From Cyanophora paradoxa (lineage: Eukaryota > Glaucocystophyceae > Cyanophorales > Cyanophoraceae), in NCBI GenBank assembly GCA_004431415.1, contig QPMI01000095.1, forward strand, positions 124,001 to 188,000: DNA of 64,000 nt, given 5' to 3'. Each line of letters starts with the position of its first letter. The stretch's first letter is position 1. The notes beneath the pieces were generated by a model. The model was not told where the DNA came from, did no database searches, and saw only the letters and a list, made by a program, of their open reading frames with translations. Shown in pieces: positions 54,501 through 64,000 of the stretch. Position numbers and translations under genes: made by a program.

Positions 54501-57500
54501 GCGCCCGCCAGTTGTTAGGCCAAGTCTGCTTGAAGAGGGCAGAGAGTCAAAGCGAACGAGATCTTGGTCCTGATTCGTCAGCCGCTGCAAGGTGCACCCA
54601 TACAGTGTTTCGACCAGAGAGCGGCCGTCCCCCGCAGCCACCGGCCGCAACACCTGTCAGGCGTAAACATACGACGGGCGAGAAAATCGCCGTTGCCAAT
54701 TACACACCCTTGCGAGCTCGGCGCACACACGAAGGCCTTCGGCGCTAACCTTGTAGTAACTGAATGGGAGGTTACTACACCGGTAGGGACACTCGTAAAG
54801 AGAGCCCACCGATCCGCAACGCAGGCGAAGACAGGGGCAGTGAGGGCTTTGAGGTGCGCGCGGAAGGCTGTGGGCGGATGCGATGCAAGCAGGAGGCGAA
54901 CAAAGGCCTGCGCAGTGCTCCAGGTCAGGTGCAGTTCCCGAGTTCTTGCGGAAACGTACAAGGGTCTCGATCTTGAGCGTTGCGTTGCTGGCCTTGTCCT
55001 GCAAAACAGGAAAGGAACTCGCGTCAACGAAAGTCCTCCCCATTGGACAAGACAGCTGCAGGCGGGGTGCACAGCGAAGGAGTACTCGATGCCGGGGACG
55101 ATGATAGCGATGTGCTCGGCCAGAGCGCCGGGAAGCACTTGCACGATCTGGATGGAACAGTTGGCGCGAGAAGAGGGCAATCCGCCCCCCCCCCCCCCCC
55201 CCGCCCCCCGAAAAAAAAGAAATGCACATCGCGGAGGAGCGCGAAGGCGCCCACGCGGCTCTTCAGGCTCTTTGCCTTCAGCTGATTCCTGATCGACTTG
55301 ACGACGTCCCCAACACGCGCCCGCAGCAGGCCCAACGGACTGGGTGGACATGCTTACTGACCCAGGATCGTCAAGGACAGCACACAGACAGAGAGGGCGC
55401 ACGAATTCGGCGAATCGACGGGGGCGCTGGACTTCTTGGCGGCGACAGCAGTCTGCTTCACGAGAGTGCTGAAAGCAGCAAAAATCTCAAGCTGCGAGGG
55501 AAAGGTCTCAACGCGTAAGAAACCGTGAAGGAAGAGGAATGGCCCAGGATTTGCACCTTCACGTTCTCCTCCCGCTCGCGGAACCGCTGGATCAAGACGG
55601 GGGCCACCTGCAGGGCGCGTGAGGGGATGAGGACGGATGGAAAATGCGTGTCAGCTTGCCTGGCCGTAGAACGAGTCGATGAGCTCGAGGCGAGAGGCGA
55701 TGATGGCCTCCAGACACTTAGCACACGCCCGACGCACCTTCCAAGACACGTCCTCATCATCTGCATAGCTTAGAGTCGACGAGGATTTCAAGAACGAGAT
55801 CGAGAGCGGAGGGTTTTACCTGAGTACTCATTATCGTCGTCATCGTCGCCCTCGTCCTCGCCGTCCTCCGACATGGCCTCCCCATCGTCGTCCTCGCCAG
55901 CATCCTGCACCACATCAGACGGCCGGCGCACCAACCATCGCGAACCCGGCTACCTGATAGTTGGGGTCGTGGCGAACGTACTTGAGGCAAAGCTGGACGA
56001 TTCGCTGCACGTGCGGCGTGACCTCCTTGGCGCAGCGTTGCACGAAGGACTCGAGCGCCTGCCACAAGTAAGATGTCGGCGAGGGGCACCCGGGGCATAT
56101 ATCGTGCCTGGAGACAGTTTTCGCGAAGCTCATCGTCGGACGCCTTTTCGTCATCGCAGTATCGGATGAAGAGCGGAACGATACGCTCGAGATGCTTGCC
56201 GAGCCGATAGCCCACTGTCCGGCTCACCTGGTATTTCGTCAGCAGGGCACCAGTGGGTTCAGAAAGAACACATCCCAGTTACCGCGCCCATAGTCTGGAT
56301 GTATGTGCGCATCACCTCCCCCTTGCTCTTTTGAACCTGAGGAGAGGACAAGGATTCGCAAAAATGCGAGGGAGCACAGGCGCGAGTGTACTAAGATGGC
56401 GTGCCTGGTCTAGCAGGTGTTCCACAACATGCGACAGGAGTCTCTCGGGAATCGACATGGCCAGACTCGCTGCAGATCCGATCACACGGGCAATGAGCAA
56501 AATCACAACGAAAGAAGAAGTTACCAACGCAAACAAGCGCCTTCTTTCGCACGGAGGGCTGTAACGCTTTTAGGAATCGCTGGCCTGCATCAAAGGAAAG
56601 CAACGGACCTTGGCATGAGCCAGAAGCGGCAGGGTGGCGTCCTTGACGGCGAGTCAGTCGTTCGGCAATAATGAGAGAAAGAACGAAAAAAGGAACAGCG
56701 CAATGCAGCAGACCTTGATGTTGTCATGGTCGTGCGCCATTAGAGAACCAAAGCGTTTGAGGAGGTCGTTAAGAATCTCAAGACATTCTAATTTCACTTC
56801 GGTTGCTTCGTCCTGCCGTGGCAGAGTTTAAGGAGCGAACCAACGCACTCCTGGTCGTACAGTCGGGGAGCATTCAGCGCACCTGGCGAATGCCGGAGAG
56901 GAGCTTCGGGACGAGGCGTTTGGCGACGCAGTGCGCGACAGTGTTCGCAGGAAGCTCGTTGATGACAGTCTTCAGCCCGATGCTGCTGATGTCGCGCTGC
57001 TCCTCCTTGCCCTTGAGAAGATGCGTGCACAGCGTGTCGACGATCTCTTCCACTTGGCTCTCGTGCACCTTCTTCACCAGGGGTGACAAGCTGGCCCGCA
57101 AGTGAACGCAGCGCAACACGGACGTACGCTTCAACACATACCACTTCACAGCAAGGCCCTGGATATCTCCTGAAGAATCTTCAAGCTGCTTCAACAGCGT
57201 AACACATATCTTGCGCTCGCCGTCGGCGTCCATCTTGAAGGTGTCCTGCGCAGGAGAGTCCGGTCATTCGCGGGCAGCGCGGCGGCGCAGCGCCATTGTG
57301 CACTTTTTGCAGCTCGCCGAGCAGGTCGGACGTCGCCATGTACCGGAAGTCCTTGTCCCTCGACCCCATCTGCGCCGGGGTCAGCGGCGCGAGACATCGA
57401 CGTCAAGCGTATCTCGGGAAGGCTGGACGGGGCGCGTACGCGCCGCGTACATTCGCGGCGCAATGTACACGGGCGGCGAGCCTCCCGCGTTGCTCGCAGG

Positions 57501-57551
57501 GTGCGACGTGCGTACCTTCTCGAGGATGGAGGAAACAGCGAACGTCGACAT
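51586..57551 (-). CDS. CAND1: Cullin-associated NEDD8-dissociated protein 1 (CAND1)
   Basis: ATG 57551 (MSTFAVSSILEK), then DKDFRYMATSDLLGELQK after an intron. HEAT-repeat sequence runs in order: VEEIVDTLCTHLLKGKEEQR, DISSIGLKTVINELPAN, TVGYRLGKHLERIVPLFIRY, KEVTPHVQRIVQLCLKYVRH, ERMRNEITRLTAVK, EALVRVHGSKITPQHVQA, LALIRSPLLQGHAL, SLSEEVKSGASFALGNIAVG, EEGVRNVVAECLGKLALVD, ELIRQVDLGPFKHVV, LEIRKAAFECMDTLLDSCLD. This matches CAND1 along its length; it binds unneddylated cullin-RBX1 and exchanges F-box modules of SCF ligases. The C-terminus beyond LLEKVPPLDCFMVHF is Arg-rich and does not match the family, so the final exon (stop at about 51586) is uncertain. Confidence 0.94.
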
Positions 57552-57707
57552 CGCGCCTGCTGTGACGTCTCCTCCGATGGCGTCCAGCCGGAGTGCACTG
57601 CTCGGGTACGATGGAAGGATGGGGATACAGTCACAATTAGGATGTTTAAATTTCGGCGCGCATTAGAATCACAGATCTAGAGCGGCGTGTGCGCGGTTCC
57701 GGAGCCG
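57552..57707. promoter_or_regulatory. 156-bp bidirectional promoter, CAND1 / OFD1
   Basis: The divergent start codons are 156 bp apart. The stretch includes an AT-rich patch near 57630-57650. Role inferred from position. Confidence 0.5.
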
Positions 57708-60700
57708 ATGGCGGCGGCAGTGACGGACGTCAGCGTCGGAGAGCTGAAGTCGCGTGTGTACGGTTCGCTGCGAAGTGCCGGCGTCCTCGATGCGCTGAAG
57801 GTGCCGCGCCCGTGTGCGATTTCCTCTCTTCCCTGCTAACGTCCCGGGCAGACGCAGCTGAGGTCGCAAGTGCTGCGCGAGCTGCGCAAGCACTCGGGGG
57901 ACAGCGTGTTGGAGGCTGGTGAACCGGCGCGGCGGGAGAACCCGTTCACCCTCTGGCAGCGCGGCGTCAACCTCTTGATCGCCGAGTACCTGCGGCTCAG
58001 CGAGTACTCGTTCACTCTCTCGGTCTTCTTGCCGGAGAGTGGGGCTGGCAGCGAGTATGCTCTAGCAAGAGACGACGTCCTCCGGCTCCTCCGATTGAAC
58101 CCGCGAGGAGGCCGGATCCAACGCATCGCACAGGTCCCCGCGTGCAGTCTTCTGCACTTCGCGCAGTCGCGCGCTAATCGTATGCATCAGGAGACCGGCA
58201 GGCCGCAGTCTCCGGAGCATGCGATGATCTTCCAGCTGTTGGATATCCTCGCTGGCCCCGAGGCATCCCGAGTCGTGGAGACGGCCACGCAGACCAGCGA
58301 GGACTCCGGAATTTCTGAGCCCCTTGGTGCGCGCAGAGAGGTCATCAATCCGCTTCGCGGTGATGGTTTTTCGGGGCCCAGACTTGAAGCTTCGCCGCGT
58401 GGACGATGCTGCCCAGAACGAGGGCGAGAAGATATCCGTGGCGACGCTCGAGGAACGAATGGCGCGCTATCAGCGGCAGGTGGATGAGCAGTCGGAGGCT
58501 GAGATCCAGGCCAGGGTTCGCATATTTCGCGCGAAACCTTTGCCGCATTGTGGATCCCCGTTGATAGGTCGAACGAATCCGAGAGATCGAGATTGCACGC
58601 ATGCGGAGCGAAGAGCAGGCTCGGATGCGGCACGAGCTGCTGGCTACACGAGAAGAGCTTGAGCGTGGCGTGCAGGAACGGCTCCAGCAACTACGGGCGC
58701 AGGAAACAGAGCTAGAAAAGCGTTTCTCGCGCCGCCAGCAGGTCTCTCTTGTCGAAGTATTGGCAAAACATCACTGAGTTCTCCGCAGGAGCTGGAAACA
58801 TCCCTTTTCGAACAGCGGCAAAGGCTGATGGGCGAGCTTGAGCGCCTTCGAGCTCAAGAGGATGATGCAAAGCGTGCTGCAGCTGTGAGCGGCTGGTGCT
58901 TTTGCTTGTCGTGTGCACGCCTAACGGCCCGCAGCTGGCCGACCGAGCAGTGAAGCTACGAGAGGACCACGCACGAGAGAAAGAAGAGCGTGCAGCACAG
59001 GTACAGAAAAGGAAGCGCCGAAATTATTTTTGAATCTCGATTAATAGCCTGCTTAGGCGGTTGCCGAGGCGGAAAAACTCCGCGAGCGGCTGCTGCACGA
59101 GGCGGCAGAAGCACGCCTGAGGTCAACATCACGCACTGTCAGCGCTGGACAAGTTCGCTAAGTTCCGCCCACCGCAGAGCAAAGCAAGCAGCGGACGATG
59201 CCTACACCACGCGCCTTGCGGAGGTGGATCGACGCATGCATGCTTTGGCAGGCACGTGCAGATGAGCGAAATTAAATGCAGCACTCACGGATGGCAGACT
59301 TGGAGGAGCGCCTCCAGCGCGAACGGGATGCTCACGCAGTGCTGGTGGCTGGTGCAACTGAGGCCCGAGCGGCACTCGCTTCTGCAGAGCGGGAGCTGGG
59401 GCTTGCTCGTTTGCGAAATGAAAGCCTGGCCTCAGAGCTTGCAGCTGTGCGTGGGGAAGTCAAGGCAGTCATGGACGCAGCTGTGGCTGATAAGACGGCT
59501 GCTGCACGGCTCTCTGTAGAAAATGCAGCCTATGCTCAGGAAGCGGCTGACCTTCGCGCGTGCGTCGGCCTTCCTTGCCTGGGCCTTAGGATCTCATCAC
59601 ACCCTTGCAGGTCCCTGGCAGGCGAGCGGCAAGCTGGACGAGAGCGTGAGGCTACACTGCAAGCGAGAATCACCGACCTCACCTCGCGGTTGGAAGAGGC
59701 TTCACGGGCTCTACATGAAGAGCGTGCTTCTCGCGCAGTGCACACTCCTGATTGCTTCATCTTCATGGGCTGTTCCTTACTGTGATCTGCAGATGCAAGC
59801 GGAACAGTGGCGTGAAGAAGGAAAGAAGTATGCTGCAGAACGGCAAGCTCTTCGCCGTGCTGAAGCAGAACTGCTGCGAGAGCGAGCCTCTCTGGCTGCA
59901 AAAATTGATGCTGATGTAAGTTTTGTGACTGAGGTTGCACCATTAGCTGATGGATTGTAGGGAGACACCCTCGAGGAATTGAAACGTCAGGTGGAAGACA
60001 GTTCCATCGAGGTGCGCAGCCAGCAAAATTGGCTGAGCGAAGGTTCGAAATCCACGCAGATCAAAGCTTTGCAGCGGGAACTGCAAGATGCTAGACGATC
60101 ACAGGCATCGGCTCAGTCTGGTGAGTTTTCCCTCGAATCAATTTCAGAATGTTCTTTGCTGATTTGGGTATGGCATCTGCAGCGCTTGAGGCCACTACGC
60201 AACTGAGTGAGCGCCTCAAGAACGAGCTCGTTGCTGCCCAAGAGTGCGATGTGCCCACTCTTTCTTGAGTCAGGGGTGTCTTCTTATCATGCGTTTGCCA
60301 GAATGTATCTTTCAGCGGATATTCGGCGATCGTCTCGATCAACAGGGAACAGCAGGCATCACCTCGCAACACCTGCGCCAGGCCCCCACTCTGCCCATCC
60401 CGGAAATTCCCTCCTTCGGGGGATTGCGCAGCAGACGCAGCTTGCTTCGCAGCCAATCACTCCAAAGCCCGGATTGGTGCCCGTTTGGACTGCCAAGCAC
60501 TCTCTCATCCGCACTGAAATGCGGCACAGGATCTTGGTGTCCCATCACAAGGACTACTGGATGCAGGGTCTTTGGCCTTTGCTGCTAGGGAGCAGCGTGG
60601 CCGGGACGAGCGTGTGAGAGTGGAGCTCGAGCACACTCTTCGAGAGGTGACGCAACTGGAGGCAGAAGACCAGGTGGGGTTTTCTTTCTCGTGTTTGGGG

Positions 60701-63248
60701 GGGGCAAGTGAAACGTTCTCTCATGAGGAAATATATAGGCTGTACGAGATGCCTCTGAACGACTTCGCCGCAAACTTCTAGAGGACCGCACCACAGCCTT
60801 GCGCACCTCGCTTGGCCTCGGCCCGCGCCAATCGTCCAATCGCATGACTTCTCGATCATGCTCTCGCTCCCCATCGTGCTCCCATTCTCGCCATCGTTCT
60901 CATCGCCATCAGCATCGTCGCCGGTCGAAGTCACGCTCACATGAACGACATCACATGCATCGATCGAGACGCAGCAAATCCCCATCTATGTCACCGTCAT
61001 CATCTTCCTCCTCCAGTGAGAGATCAAGAAGCCTTTCGTCAAGTCCCCTGACGTGCGAACCTGCTGGTTGCTTTTTGCCCTACTTTGCAGCTGTTCTCGG
61101 CCCTGAAAGCCCGATGACCAGGCCACCTCATCAAGATCATCGAAGAGCGAATGCTTCAACCAAGAAGCGATCCGATGTTAAGGGGGAAATTCGTGCAACA
61201 GAAAAAGGCACCCATCATCAAGGTCAGGCGTATTCCAAGGATTCGTTGCCTGGCAATTAGCTGTGCCGTCTTCCATCGGTTCTTTCTCATTCCTGAACTC
61301 TTTCACACAGCATCAATGCAACGAAATGAGTCCGGTGGAGTCCAGTCTCCCCGGGAGCTGGCTAGCGCTTGGGCATCCCGAAGTGCTTTCCCCATGCATG
61401 CTGTCCCAGCTGCACAGCAGCCAGCAAGTCGGCGTGTTTCCCCGGTCAGAGAGCATCATGAAGATGGTGCTCGAGGTCAGAAAGCACAGCTGCATGAGCC
61501 ATTTCAGAGGGCACGTCCAGCTGGAGGAGTTGTTGTGACATCTATCGTTGCTGCTGTACAAAACCACCCTGGGGAACACGCTTCTAAAGAGCGATGGGCT
61601 GATTTGCAAGTTCTTCCATCTGCTTCTGCGGCAACAACTCGCTCTGAGCAGAGCGCCAATGCCCTGGATGTCCCTCTGCCAGAGATTCTTCCTGGTGGTG
61701 CGCAAGTTCTTCGTCTTGAGGCTGTGGACAGTGAAGAGGAGCATAGTGCTCTGCATGGCGAAGAACACATTGCCCCTGCTAGGCATGACCATCCGGGGAC
61801 TGCACATGAGCTCCCACTTCAGACACCAAAGGTGGACTCAGTCATGGTGTGTGGGCACAGGGTGGTCATTGATGTCCAGCTGATTTTCGACAGATCGAGC
61901 AGAAGGACACTTGGAGTAGCTTCTCAGCCTCACAGCCCATTTTTCCAGAGGTGATGATTTGTGCCTTCTTGTTGCTTTTGTGCCTTCTCGAGGGATACTT
62001 CTGAATGACATTGCCAGGATGAACGGACTGCTTCTGCGGAAAAAGTAGCCCCCGAAAGATTGGAAGCTCATATGGATGTCAGCTGCTTGGACAACATGGC
62101 AGCTGCAACACAAGAACCGATGGCATCCACAGATCTAGAGCAACAACCAGCTGCAGCAAGGCAAGAAATTGAGAAGCCTGAAGAGTTACAGCCGCACCAA
62201 GATCTGGAAGAATTGGTTGATGCACAACAGGAAAGCAAACCACAAACTGTGCCGGGGCCACGGGACAAGAATGAGCTTCGCGAGCTCAAAGATGTGAATT
62301 CTTCTGTGGAGCAGGATGATGAGGGCGTGGGCAAGGAAAGGCAACCTGTAGAGGTGGATGGATTCTCTTTCACCTGTGCAATTTCTTTCTGACACGATGT
62401 AGCAGGTGGAGAAAAAGGATCTGGTGCCTGAATCGGTAAGTGATCGCTTTAGGGTTTTGTGTCTCGTCTTAGCCCGCCCAGGAACACCACGAGTTGGAAG
62501 GAGCCAAAGATGCTGCAATCCTCCACCTGCGAGTGTGCTTGAATCAGCCAGTGTTTGTTTCTTGTTTGAGTGCCTTACGAGACTATCATCGCCAGGAGCG
62601 AGACCGCCAACTGCAGGAGATGGCAGAACTCGAGGCCGAGATGCGGCGACAACGTGAAGATCGAGATCGCCGCCGCCGGGAAGCTGAAGAAGAGGCATGT
62701 CGTTTTTTCCCCTTGCATGGGCTTTGTTCTCTGATCATTTGCAGGATCGGGCAAGACGGGAGATGGAGAGTATTGCACGGCGGGAGGCAGAGAGGCTGGC
62801 GGAAGCAGTGCGTCAGAACTCTCCTCCTGTTGGTTGATACCTAAGAAACGTCTCAGGAGCGTGAGGCGAAGGCAAGAGAAGAGCAGCTTCTGCGAGAGGC
62901 AGACGAGAGGGAGCGGAAAGAGCAAGAAATGCGTGAAGTAGAAGCAACCCTGGCCCAGTATCTCGCAGTGAGTATCGAGGATGTGATGTCTTTGCCTCTT
63001 TTCTGAATCTCGCTCAGCAACGGAGGCGTGGGACGGAAGACGACGAGGGAATTGTTTCGGCTCCTGCTGTTGGCGAAGACCTTGCAGAGCGCAGCACAGA
63101 AATGTCAGAGCACACGGCAATCTCTGCGAACTCCAGTGGACTGGACGACCAAGCAGTGCCGCCATTGGCATCTTCTTCAGCACCGCAAGCTGCATCATCG
63201 AGTCCATCTGCTGCGGGGCTTGAGGACTCCACAGGAGCGATATCGTGA
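57708..63248 (+). CDS. OFD1: OFD1-like centriole/basal-body protein
   Basis: ATG 57708 (MAAAVTDVSVGELKSRVYGS). The first two exons encode the OFD1 N-terminus: LRSAGVLDALK, TQLRSQVLRELRKHSG, then a LisH motif LLIAEYLRLSEYSFTLSVFL with PESG and DDVLRLLRLNPRGG. This closely parallels animal OFD1 (LisH followed by SVFFPESG). Later exons are a long coiled coil: EERMARYQRQVDEQSEAEIQ, RHELLATREELERGVQERLQ, LADRAVKLREDHAREKEERA, ERDAHAVLVAGATEARAALA, MQAEQWREEGKKYAAERQ. These are followed by a Ser-rich region (about 60950-61050) and a final charged coil ending EDSTGAIS at 63248. OFD1 sits at centriole distal ends/basal bodies and is needed for cilia, so the organism is very likely flagellated. Many small introns; not every exon in 60.2-62.4 kb was resolved. 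Confidence 0.9.
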
Positions 63249-63548
63249 GCTCTTTTATGTCGTACATTCCCTGACTCTTTTATAAAGTACCACGCAGAAT
63301 CAAGAGCTTTGGCAGTGACGAAGCCTGGTAGCATTGTGTTTCAGATGCGACCCATGACAAGGCGAGCCGTAGCTGTAGGGCCTCCATGCAGAGACAAAGC
63401 CCTAACTTCCTGACCTGACTTGCGGCAGTGCTCCCTAAGACCAGACAGGGCACGCGGGGAGACTGAAGGGCCCCGGGGTCGGAACTGTCTAACCGAAATC
63501 GAAGTCCATATCTCTTGCTCTACCAGGCGGTGCATGGGCCTTGTGCGG

Positions 63549-63605
63549 TGGCGCCCTTCGCAAGAAAAGCAGTGAGATTGTTATATCTAAAATTCAGGAC
63601 ATATC
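63549..63605. repeat. Dispersed repeat copy B (pairs with 51415-51470)
   Basis: CGCCCTTCGCAAGAAAAGCA, then GTGAGATTGTTATATCTAAA and ATTCAGGACATATCC, matching copy A in order with scattered substitutions. Confidence 0.65.
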
Positions 63606-63830
63606 CGGCGTGTGAGCCATGCGCGTGTCTGCATTTCAAATATACACACGCGTTATCTGGACTAGCCCTGTAGCTGTTCGGACTAGCAGTGTACGCTGAG
63701 CAATCATACGGGCTCTCTCTGATAGGCAACTCGACGTCGAGATCGAAGTCGAAACAGAGGGGTCGAAATGGAAATCTAAGCCTTCTGTTGCTCTACAGGA
63801 TCCCGGACTAGGCGTGGTCGAGGTGCGTTT

Positions 63831-63895
63831 AGAGGTCTCGAAATCCAAATCAAGGCCCAAGTGCGTTATAATTAAGAGGTCTCGAAATCCAAATC
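63831..63895. repeat. 21-bp direct repeat, 44-bp period
   Basis: AGAGGTCTCGAAATCCAAAT(C) occurs at 63831-63851 and 63875-63895. Each copy is preceded by GTGCGTT. Confidence 0.8.
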
Positions 63896-64000
63896 GTCAT
63901 GATCAGAGGCTCATGATCAGATCCAAATCAAAGCTTAAGCCCCCCGCGACCGAGGTCAGCTGCTTCACTCTCCCCCCAAACCAGGCGTATATCGATAGCA

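Larger units (their letters stand above)
63249..64000. other. Intergenic, repeat-bearing
   Basis: No gene supported. Holds copy B of a dispersed repeat (63549-63605) and a two-copy direct repeat (63831-63895). Several CGAAATCCAAATC and AAATCAAAGC words recur. Confidence 0.5.

Noticed and set aside
1-64000. CRISPR arrays, tRNA or rRNA genes, bacterial operons
   Set aside because: No spacer-repeat arrays, cloverleaf or rRNA sequence was recognised, and spliced eukaryotic genes dominate.

Overview
This is a gene-dense, GC-rich nuclear fragment from a photosynthetic, flagellated eukaryote, most likely a microalga. The evidence is spliced genes throughout, a plastid magnesium-chelatase H subunit, a plastid-type EcfT protein, nuclear transcription and splicing factors (TAF9, U2AF65), a mitochondrial carrier, and the basal-body protein OFD1. 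The lineage cannot be fixed from sequence alone. A haptophyte or similar secondary-plastid alga is my best guess, because many introns are GC-AG and a virus-like segment is embedded in the host DNA.

Layout. 0-13.4 kb: SOSS-B ssDNA-binding protein (5' end cut by the window), ArsS radical-SAM enzyme, a starch-binding CBM20 protein, plastid EcfT, TAF9, an RRM/R3H RNA-binding protein and a 2-oxoglutarate/malate-type carrier. 13.7-22.2 kb: one very intron-rich chlH/bchH-type gene with more than 30 short exons. 22.8-26.5 kb: a polytopic membrane protein, not confidently identified. 26.9-32.0 kb: a low-GC, intronless, tightly packed block of seven genes. It holds four paralogous fibre-like proteins (two with C1q/TNF-like C-termini), an HNH-AP2 homing endonuclease and two small ORFs, and it looks like part of a DNA virus or polinton-like element. 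32.3-40.5 kb: a two-finger CCCH protein, a repeat-rich gap and a kelch/coiled-coil protein. 41.4-44.2 kb: two small unknown proteins and a U2AF65 homologue that appears to lack RRM2. 45.6-51.5 kb: a long coiled-coil protein (possibly FBF1-like) and an unknown protein. 51.6-63.2 kb: head-to-head CAND1 and OFD1. The last 750 bp are repeat-containing intergenic DNA.

Gene structure. Host introns are mostly 50-90 nt and GC-rich. They often start with GC rather than GT (reading frame leaves no GT alternative in several cases), lack a polypyrimidine tract, and carry a CTGAC/CTGAG-like branch motif close to the 3' AG. Most CDS entries below are therefore gene spans from start to stop codon including introns. 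Exon coordinates are given where I resolved them. Many genes are divergently paired with short shared promoters.

The host genes do not form a pathway. Two themes recur: plastid/chlorophyll metabolism (chlH, ecfT) and cilium biogenesis (OFD1, the FBF1-like protein). The virus-like block is the strongest candidate for something undescribed.
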